Source of the DNA: Gracilaria gracilis
Lineage: Eukaryota; Rhodophyta; Florideophyceae; Gracilariales; Gracilariaceae
Assembly: GCA_030374805.1 (NCBI GenBank)
Contig: JARGSG010000058.1
Location: forward strand, 186,001-250,000
Reading direction: 5' to 3'
DNA: 64,000 nt
The translations under genes and the position numbers were made by a program. The notes under the pieces are model-generated. The model was not told the origin of the DNA, did not search any database, and saw only the letters and a program-made list of their open reading frames with translations. Below are positions 55,703-64,000 of the stretch, in pieces. Position 1 is the first letter of the stretch. Each line of letters begins with the position of its first letter.

Positions 55703-58047
55703 TCCACGGTCGACGGAAAACAACCAAGTGTTCAGAGTCCGCGTGAGCGGTGTCTTTCCTCGAAAGGATCTTCACCGGGTAGCGATGCGGCGACGCCTCA
55801 GGCGTCGACAGCCTCTGATCTGAGGACGTCTCTCCCGAATGGGAGACTCCCTCGTTTATTTTCCCTGGCCTTCCGCCTGCGGGGCTGCTCAGATTCTTCG
55901 ACAACGAGTGCTTGGGCACGTTGGCCTAGGGATTCCACGACAGTGGTGTTTGGATTGTCCACGACGTGGTGTACCTGTGCTACCGGACGAGCCGGCTGTG
56001 CCGGAGCACGCTGGTATGTCGGCGCTGTCTGCACGACGTGGGAGAAGTCCGTCTTGGTCCGGAGATACGAATTCATCGGGACGAAATGCTTCTCCTCTGG
56101 AGTGAGAACCTCATGGTTCACCGTCACCGTGGCCATATTCCGAAGGAAGAGAAGGCACTGGGGTGACGTGTGACCATGGGTGTAGCAGAGATGGCATATC
56201 AATGCCATTAGAGCCTGCCTGCCGTGAAGAAGGGATGTACTCCGGTTATCCGTGAAACGCCCCACCTGGCGGGTATCCTGCCATCCTGGTCGCTGAAAGT
56301 GGGTTCCTCCATTCGAGTACGGGATGTGTGACCCGCGAACTCCGGGAGCATCGGCGTAAAGCACGTTGCTTTCCTGAGCGGTCTCAAAGGAGGCATCCGT
56401 CGTCGACGGGAGGTCCGTTGTCGGGATGGAATCGATACCGCCATGGGCGAGTTGGACGTTATCGTACTCCTTCGAAGGTGCCTCATCCGCGACGAGCGAG
56501 AGAGATGAGGACTTCGTCTCCATCAACAACGCTTTTGCGGACTTAGACCGAGTAGGCTCTGGCGCGTAGGGAGTCACCTTGTGCTCGTTCCCACTGGATG
56601 AGCTCCAAATAAGTGATCCTCCTCCTATCCTGGCGATAGTGGGCCACCAAAGTCCGGATAGCCTGGTCGAGTCCATCGATGAACATCTTAGAACGCTCTA
56701 TAGCGGGATAGAGGTTACCACAACGGTGGAAAGCCTTGTTCAGGCGTACCGAAAAATTGGTTTTCGTCTCGCCTGAGCGTTGGCGTGTGTCTCGCAAACC
56801 GAGTATTGCCGACTGAATGGCACTATTCGTGGCATAAGACCGTAGCAGGTACTTTACTGCTTCGGGCCAGCAAGTAACCCCTCCAGCGGAAACACGCGAA
56901 GAACCTCTTACATAGTGATACTGGTCCTCGGGCACACCACGTAAGAAATACTGTAAGGCAATGTAGGCCTGTCCCTCGTTCATCCCGAGTATTTCGGCTT
57001 TCGCGATGAAGCAGGCGAGAAAATCTAACACCTAAATTGGGTCATCTCCAGTAAACAACTGGTTACAAAGTCAGAGCTGCATCCGCTTGATGCAGTCCTT
57101 CACTTTTCCCGTACCACGGGGTGTTCGATCCAAAGAGAAGTTTTCCAAACGGTAATTCCGGTATGATAGCAACTTCTCATATAGAGGGTAGTGGGCTTCA
57201 GCACTTTCAAGCCGGAGCACTTCCGTCCCTTGGTACCAGCACGGACCGCACCATGCATGACTGCGGACCGCTTCGAGCGTGAAGCCCGTTTCTCACGTTC
57301 ATCTTCAGACGATGAGTCTGACGAGTCAGCTTTTTCCGAGTTGTCCGGGTCCGAAACCGACGATGTCGACGAGTCAGAATCCTGGTTGTCCTGTTGGGCC
57401 TTCCGCCTACGGCGGCTCTTCTCGCGCACAGAGTTCTTGAACCTCTGCAATACAGCGAACGGCTCCGCCGGAGTAGTAGTATGCATAACAATTGCTTGCT
57501 ACAACGTCCCCAGACAGGCTCTCACACGATGGAATCGGGTTTGAATTCCTTGAAGGAAGGCAGGGGGTCCACCAAAGCATTCCAGCATGGTGTTGATATC
57601 ACCCCGTAACGTACGGAGATCCTCAGCAACCTTCTTTGCAGGAGAATCACCCGCCTGTCGGCATAGAGAATTAATCATCCCTACAAGGGAGTTGTGAGCA
57701 GCGCGCAACTGGCGCATTTGCTCTTCCAGAGTAGGACTCTGGAGAGTGTTGTCCTTCTTCCGATGGGACTGAACCACCGCGCCAGTGGGCGTAGTCTTAG
57801 CAGTCGGGGCTGCGGTACCCACGGCCGGGGCCGGGCCAGCACCTTCAATAGAGGGAAGAAACGTGAGAAATGGGAATGTCCGGTGCGGCGGTGGTTGGGC
57901 CGACCTCTTAGACAGATTACTCACTCCATGGGTGGAACCAGCACGTCTGGGAAGGCGGAAGATGAATCGATCATTCCCAGCGACACCATCACTGTGGGAA
58001 CAACTGCGAGTAACCGCAGCTTCCGTCCCATACGGCTTTCGAGACAT
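55703..58047 (-). pseudogene. duplicate of gag of element A
   Basis: Copy of 46741-49085 with the same subregions and zinc knuckle. It is detached from any pol. Confidence 0.8.
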
Positions 58048-58167
58048 GATTTCTCAACCAAACGTTGAACCGGAAACTTCCAGAAGTAGAAACGAAACCT
58101 CAAAGTGGGGAAACTCACACGAGTGCGTGGTAAGCCAAAATTCCGATTCTAGGTCGGGAGAACACTT

Positions 58168-58815
58168 TGTAGTGCAACGCCAGAGGCGGAAATACACCCG
58201 AAGACGTTCAAGATCTTGCTCTCCAGGAGGGCAGCCAGCAGTTAGAGCCTCTATGGCAAGGCACGACGAAGTCGGGTGTAAGCCGAGGCCGAGCCGTCAC
58301 GACGGAGCGTAGAGAGTTCAGCAGAGAATCGGTGGACCACCACGTGTTTGGATTAATGTACCCTCGCAAGCGGCACGAGTCCATAGAAGTGGGAAAAGGG
58401 AAAATAGAATCCACGAGAGCGGGGAATGCAGAAATGAAAAGGAAAAGAGGTCCAAAAGATACGGTAAACACCGGGGCTAACCCTGTACACAGGCGAGCGC
58501 GACACACAGATGGGTTCCTTTAGAAGACGCAGGGAGGATAGACAAACCGTAAGCTACGGATCCACTCTACTTGATAGAGTCAAAGACCGCCGAAGGCGAA
58601 GAATTATAGAGCCAACCCTGGTTGGGGGAACTTTACGTGCACGGCGGCGAGGTCGCCGCCGAGCTAAGTAGTGAGATCGCGTTAACAGTAATTAAATAAA
58701 CTAACTAAATTAGGCCCACGTCCAGTGGTAGTTGCCCACGCGCCGTGGCGCCCGTTCCACGTGTATGTGGCCAACCTCCTGACTCATCTGTAATCCACGT
58801 TTCCTTTCCACTACA
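58168..58815 (-). repeat. duplicate of the probable 5' LTR of element A
   Basis: Copy of 49206-49853. Confidence 0.5.
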
Positions 58816-60110
58816 GTGGTTGTTACTATTCATATACTCCTACTAGGAGCGATCGAACGACTTTTCGGAATATGACTAAGTAGTAGAAAACCTCATGCTG
58901 AGGGCGTTGCACCACAATATCACAGCGATCGCGAATTTTTCAAGCGAACGTGCTGGTCTGTTCCAGTTAGAACACATATCAGAAGACGTACGTCTCTACT
59001 CCGCCGAGAAATGTCTCGATATCATTGGCGATGTGTTGTTCACATGGTGTCAAAAACGTCCCGGTGTGCAGTCAAAAGATGATGTTGCATGTCGGTATGG
59101 GATATACGACGGCAGTGACGACCACCAACTGCGATCAATAAATGAGCTCCAGTTTGTAGAGGCAGATTGCACCCTTCCAGGGCAACGGGTTGTGAAGAAG
59201 TACAGCGGGCCAGCTTACTATGCAAGAAACAGGGACGAGCCTCGTTGGGGTTGGAGCCAAGTAGCCTTGAACAGTATACCAGGTCCAGAACTAGCAGCCG
59301 CATTAGTCCGTTAAGGCATCTGGAAAGGCCAGTTGTATTGTGAAGTACAAAGAAGAGGCAACCGGGTATCATTAGCGCCGCGCAATACAATCTCGGCCAT
59401 TGATGCATTGGATCATTATTGAACGTCTAATCCTCGACGGCAGTTCGTATGAGTTCCTTGAGTAATCTTCCACAGTATCCAGGTGCCAAACATTACAGAC
59501 TGTCCTGCGAGCACATGCTCGATAACGATACAGACCAGTTCTGTGTGCAAGAATCCGTTATTAACGCCGCAGCGCGCATAGCAGGTTTGCGATATACCGG
59601 ACACACGCTTCTTTCCCAGGAGCTCCCAGCATTAGCAAATCTAACTGATGCAAGCAGATGGCTACACGAAAAGGCTGTTTGGTTGAAATTAGATAGATAG
59701 AAACTGAAATCAAAACACGAGAACCATTTCCAAATTGGTTACAGAACAGAAACAAGGCATTTATGTGTAGAGCAAAACGGCACCTTGCTCGGTACCTATT
59801 TGCCTGTCTCCAGGCTCTGGACTCCCGTTGGGATGATGGCTTGTGATGTTGATGATGGACCCTACATATGGGTGAAGTTCGGATGACTTGAAGTGAACCT
59901 TGTTAGGTGGATTGGATTATGGAACCATTGCATGGTGTTGAACACGTGGAAATTGTGTAGATTTAGTTGAGTGGAGTCACTCATGAGGCCCTTTACAGTG
60001 GGTTGGCTACGTGTGTGAATCTCAAGAAGTGTGCACTATTTTAGTAATAATATTTAGTTTAATATGCACTAGGCATATAAGCTCGGGTGATCTCACCCTG
60101 GAGCCAAAAT
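58816..60110 (+). other. duplicate of the unrecognised coding-like segment
   Basis: Copy of 49854-51149, with frames at 58895-59314 and 59449-59700 that keep their open length. One single-base length change lies near 60060. Confidence 0.4.
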
Positions 60111-60760
60111 TGTAAAGTTACCTGAGTCGTATCTTCTTCCTGAAGAACGTGGTCTTCATCCCGAAGATTGGGCTATGAGTAGTACTGCCTACGTAGGTTC
60201 ACGCCTCCCTTAGGAGAGTAACCACGACTGGTCTCGGTATACTCACCCCTCAGGGTCCTTTAAGAAGCTACTGTGCACCATTTTTTGGCTCATTTCAGTC
60301 TTTGTCGCATCATTTGGTCCTGTTCAGTTATCTTCGCCGTGGTATCGGATCGTTTTTGGATATATCGTTTCCTGGTACAGGCTTTACTTCCGCCCCTGTA
60401 TAGGGTTATTTTTGGCCTTGGTTGCCGTTGTCGCTCCGCCTCAGGTCTGTTCCACCGGTTGGCACGACCCTTGGCTCCGCTCCGGGTGTCTGTTACTTGG
60501 AATACTCCCCCGTTTGTACGTTTTCGTTACCCCTTTTTCCCCCTCTTCGCACCCTTTCTCTGGGTTTTCCTGTGCTTTACTACCGATCACCGGTTCCTCA
60601 TGGTTTTTACATCTGCAGGTTCTTCCAGTACCGTCTCCGGTTTACACCCGGCTGCCACTCGGCATGCGCACGGGCAGAGGGCTCTTCAGCTGAGTTCGCC
60701 CATACAGGGAGTGGGACTCGAACATCCCATGGACGTTCCCTTTCAGGGTGTTGCTCCACA
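60111..60760 (+). repeat. 5' LTR of element C
   Basis: The end CTCCACA is firm because a primer-binding motif TTTGGTCTCCCGACTTAG follows at once. The beginning TGTAAAGTTACC is the best TG start for an LTR of about 650 bp but cannot be proven without the 3' copy. Confidence 0.65.
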
Positions 60761-60780
60761 TTTGGTCTCCCGACTTAGAA
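60761..60780 (+). promoter_or_regulatory. primer-binding site of element C
   Basis: TTTGGTCTCCCGACTTAGAA. From the TGG on, it is complementary to a tRNA 3' end that would finish in CCA, with a seven-base acceptor strand and C61 at the expected place. The same motif adjoins the LTRs of B (complement at 43829-43846) and A (about 49188-49205). Confidence 0.65.
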
Positions 60781-60989
60781 GGGCTTGTGTCACGTTGTGA
60801 AGTACTCTTTTGAATTAGGAATCTTGAAGATTGGGATTCCCCTTTTTGGGAGATTTATTTCGATTGACACCGAGTTTCGGTTCTGTTGGAGTCACTCCTT
60901 TGTTTCTTTCCACTTTTCGGAAATCGTGATTGACGTTTTCGTTTTCACCGAGTTTTCGGTTCGTATGATGCCCTAATGATGTAGAGGGA

Positions 60990-62128
60990 TGATCCATGGA
61001 ATGGTTCCTCGCCTTCGGAAGGTTCCGATGACTCCCATTATTCGGGTTTGTATTCTGTGCCCGAAGGGATTGGTGTTCATGAAATCTCATCTGATTCTCG
61101 GAAAGTGTTGTTCTTTTTGTCGTTTCCCCAAGCTGGGTGGTCTTTTGATCCCACGCCGGTGGTTCTTGGATTATCCGACTTTCGGAATACTGACGCTGTT
61201 GGTTTCTCCAGGTTGGAGTCAGCTACCAAAGAATTGATTTTTGGTCTACGCTCCCTGTTGGAGGGTCTGCTGAATCTCAGACGAGATATTTCCGATATCA
61301 AGCTCCGAGATGTGTCGGCAGATGTTCGCGAGTTGCGACTGAGTGTTGCCTCGAGTATTGAGAGCAGTGGTTTTTCAGAAGCCTCTTTTGAGGAATTCAC
61401 TGTGAAGTTGAACCGTATCGGTGAACGTTTAGATTCTTTCGAGGAAGACTCATCTACTTCGGATTCAAGTTCGTTGGCCGACTCATCGGATACAGAACGC
61501 CGTCTCCGGAAGAATCGCAAACGTTCCCGTTCCCACGGTCAAGGCTCTCAAACGAGAAAGAAGAAAAGCCTACCAAGTCATCTGGGTTGTTTTTGGTCAC
61601 CAGAAGTCGGTACTTTCTCATTTGAGCACGTCTGACACGGAGACGTCCACGTCAGACTCGTCATTTGATGATGGAGAATGATCCCGCTTTCTACGGTGAA
61701 GGTACCCATGACGGGGTTCGACAAATTGCTCTAGCAATGAACTCCTCTGAGTACCCAAACCTGAGATCAGGTACACTACGCCGCAACGCAATGTGCACGT
61801 TCATTTGTATGGCAAATCAACCACGATGATATGTTCCCAGTGCTACGGGCTAGGACATATTGCACCGCAGGGCACGCTTCCACATTGGGATAGGTCAACC
61901 ATTATTGGGTTTTATGAATTACTCTCACCAGAAGACAAAGCTCCAGTTTCGAGAGTGTCCTACGGGATCGCGGTGAAGAACCGAAACGGTGCTGGAAATA
62001 TTGGAAATATCGCGACGGTTCAGAACCAAGGTCTGGTGAAAGCAGCCGAACCCAAGACCGGGGATTTTTCAGCTCCCCAGGATGGGTTTTACCCGAGTCA
62101 ATCGGTGATTCCTTCTCGGAAAAACTGA
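60990..62128 (+). pseudogene. gag of element C
   Basis: The frame 61048-61635 has a helical block (Leu-Leu-Glu-Gly-Leu-Leu-Asn-Leu-Arg-Arg-Asp-Ile), then a Ser/Asp-rich run and a Lys/Arg-rich run, in the same order as A's gag. The frame 61793-62128 holds the nucleocapsid part with Cys-x2-Cys-x4-His but Gly in place of the last Cys of the knuckle. A capsid-like region is not seen between them. Broken. Confidence 0.65.
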
Positions 62129-62282
62129 TATCGGGAGCCTCCCATTCGGGAGAGGTGACCTGTGAACAGGGGTCATTGCAGCCTGAGGCGTCCTAGCCTC
62201 GCTCCCAGATGAAGATCTTTTCTAGGAAGATATCTTTATCCTTATTGGATTCGCACCCTGAGATGGGTCAACTCGAACGGCC

Positions 62283-62525
62283 GTGGATACGGAAGAGCAA
62301 TTCGAAGTGTTCGGACCTCGTAATGATGCTCTCGAAGAGAAGTATAAGGTTCTCGCTAATCTCGGCTTCTCTGACCATCTCATGGTTCGTCACATCGCTC
62401 TTTTGGATACCGGAGCCGGTCCCAACTGTATACTGGACTCGTTCCTTCTGGACGAGTGTCATGAATGTATCCGTCACGGTCCCCTGATGGAAATCGCTAA
62501 TGCGAATAATAACCCATTCGGGTAG
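62283..62525 (+). pseudogene. aspartic protease of element C
   Basis: Leu-Leu-Asp-Thr-Gly-Ala-Gly-Pro-Asn gives the retropepsin active-site triplet, and Ile-Ala-Asn-Ala-Asn-Asn-Asn-Pro marks the flap, as in A. Around 62281-62300 the sequence CCGTGGATACGG shows the uninterrupted version of the site where transposon X split A. Confidence 0.75.
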
Positions 62526-64000
62526 TGCAAGTGTTATGCTGAGACTCGTGTTTGGGGTTAATACGTTTCATGTTCCTGGTAAGGTTTTTGCCTCAACGTC
62601 TGAGGATGAGGTTCATTTTTGACACCTACATGGGTTCATGACTAGTTCCTATCGTCAGGATTATGTTGGTTGATTTTTGTTTGCGATTTCTGAGTTGTTC
62701 ACTCTTCGCTCACCGCGGAACGGTTCTTTCCTTGCGAAGGTACTGTACCCTAAGGAGGGGGATGTGAGTGACACCCTCAGGTTGGTTGTTTTCCGATGCC
62801 TCCAACTTGGGTTCGTGAAGAGGCTCTGTATTGGTTCTGAACTTTAGAACACGGTGGTTTTTTCACCCGACTTGCCGGGACACGCGTCCCCGCCTGCACG
62901 GTTTCTTTCCCATCGTGGGAGATTGTTTCGTCTCATTTCGAGAAGTCTCCGAGCCCTGGAGTATCTTTTATTTGACCTCGTATGAGTTATTTGTATTGGT
63001 TCACCTGGAATGGTTCCTGAACTTGGTTCGAGTCATGTGCACCTTTCCTGGTTTCGTTTGGGCCACATATGTTTGTTTACGTGAAGTGCCATTTCTGGAT
63101 CATATCGATAACGTTAGGTGCGCTTGAGGTTGATCCTGTACGATAGTTTCCTTGTTAAGGTTGGTACCGATTGACACGGTGAGTGTTGCTTATGAAATCC
63201 GAACTTGGATTGCGTTCACTCCTTGGAGTTCTTTTCTAGAGTTTGAACTGCCTGTGTCAGGTGTTTCACCAATCTGTATTGGTTCTGGTATTGGTTCTGA
63301 AATCCGTGAACGGAGTCAAGTCGTTCACTCTCGTGGAGTTCTGACTACCACGTCTGGTGATGTAACCACTCGTGGTGGCTCTGGCTAAGAAGGGGGTAAT
63401 AGTTTCGCGTTCTACTTCCGTCGCTCGGCGTCGCCATCTTATCCAGTTTATGGAAATGCTCGTGCTAACGAGATCGTATTCTACTGCCCACATACGGTGG
63501 TATCGATTTTGGGAAGCACCCTCTGGGTTAGTATAGAGACGCCGGAACAGTCGGACGATCTTCTGTTTTTGAAGTCTGAACCCTTGATAGGGACGATATG
63601 GCTGAGTTTTACGCAGTCCCGTTCGGGAAATTCATGCCGCAGTACGGATGGTTTTGATCCCGCATCGCGCTTGTTGATTCTCCCGAACAGGGCTTGAATT
63701 CCATAAGATGGCTGTTTTGGTTATTGGCCGCACACGGTAGAAGTTTGGTTTGATGTATACCCGAACTGGAGAAAATATATTGTTATTGCAGAACCCTACT
63801 GGGTATGTGATCAATCCGCTCCGAAATGTTCGGTATTGGTTCTCAACTTACCGCTGATTCGTTGCATGACGTCGTTTTCGTCGCTGAGTGCAATGCAGAG
63901 TCAGTTCGCGTCCTCTTTGTATAGGTTGTGTTGAAAAGAACCACTGTCGGTGATCGAAAATGCCACGAATGGAAAGAAATCATGATGAGGTCGCACCAAT
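62526..64000 (+). pseudogene. decayed pol of element C
   Basis: The plus strand is rich in T, with only short frames. Weak resemblance to the protease-RT linker of A is visible up to about 62780; further right I see no reverse transcriptase motif. No separate gene is supported. Confidence 0.45.

Larger units (their letters stand above)
51794..60757. repeat. tandem duplicate of 42832-51793 (about 8.96 kb)
   Basis: Every feature of 42832-51793 recurs shifted by 8962 bp (8961 after a 1-bp change near 60060): N-terminal gag and 5' LTR of B, the coiled-coil end of Z, the right end of X, gag and LTR of A, the unrecognised segment and the LTR of C. The copies differ only at scattered single positions, far fewer than the two LTRs of B. 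The junction uses the 3 bp TCC common to both breakpoints. Confidence 0.95.
60111..64000 (+). mobile_element. LTR element C (Ty3/gypsy type), 5' part; fossil
   Basis: 5' LTR (about 60111-60760), primer-binding motif (60761-60780), gag (about 60990-62130) and protease (62283-62525) follow in sense order on the plus strand. From 62526 to the window end the sequence still aligns loosely with pol but is heavily decayed. The 3' part lies outside the window. C is a relative of A: gag order, zinc knuckle, protease and the sequence around 62288 match. Confidence 0.8.

Overview
The window is eukaryotic repeat DNA with no recognisable host housekeeping gene. Almost everything in it belongs to broken Ty3/gypsy-type LTR retrotransposons with chromodomains, or to one family of large DNA transposons with a Plavaka-like (CACTA-related) transposase. 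I cannot fix the lineage. A compact algal genome, for example a florideophyte red alga, is a low-confidence guess; a fungus is not excluded. I recognised no rRNA, tRNA or CRISPR.

Layout. 1-5094: 3' half of LTR element D (minus strand), cut off by an LTR at 5095-5560. 5095-21173 and 46739-49853: the two halves of LTR element A (minus strand). DNA transposon Y (7460-15406, TSD TG) sits in A's antisense gene. DNA transposon X (21174-46738, TSD TA) sits between A's gag and protease. A relative of X, called Z (27896-45925), sits inside X's transposase gene. LTR element B (33917-44324, 478-bp LTRs, TSD TATGG) sits inside Z. The order is therefore A, then X, then Z, then B, with each step marked by target-site duplications or clean junctions. 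Finally about 8.96 kb (42832-51793) was duplicated in tandem (51794-60757) through a 3-bp junction. Element C (plus strand) starts with an LTR at about 60111-60760 and runs off the right edge.

The DNA transposons are the most unusual part. They end in CGTCGGTGTT and have subterminal arrays of ACTAGC/GCTAGT. Besides a zinc-finger Plavaka-like transposase they carry cargo: a coiled-coil protein with a hydrophobic segment, a ketopantoate-reductase-like (PanE/ApbA) gene, and (in Y) a long acidic gene ending in a probable 2-oxoglutarate/Fe(II) oxygenase fold. Downstream of the transposase lies a zone of 74-76 bp near-perfect palindromes: one copy in Y, about ten in X, five in Z.

The LTR elements A, B and D share a second unusual trait. 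On the strand opposite gag-pol, between the chromodomain and the 3' LTR, lies a conserved antisense gene of unknown function. It is still largely open in B. A, B and C also share the same tRNA-type primer-binding motif next to their 5' LTR.
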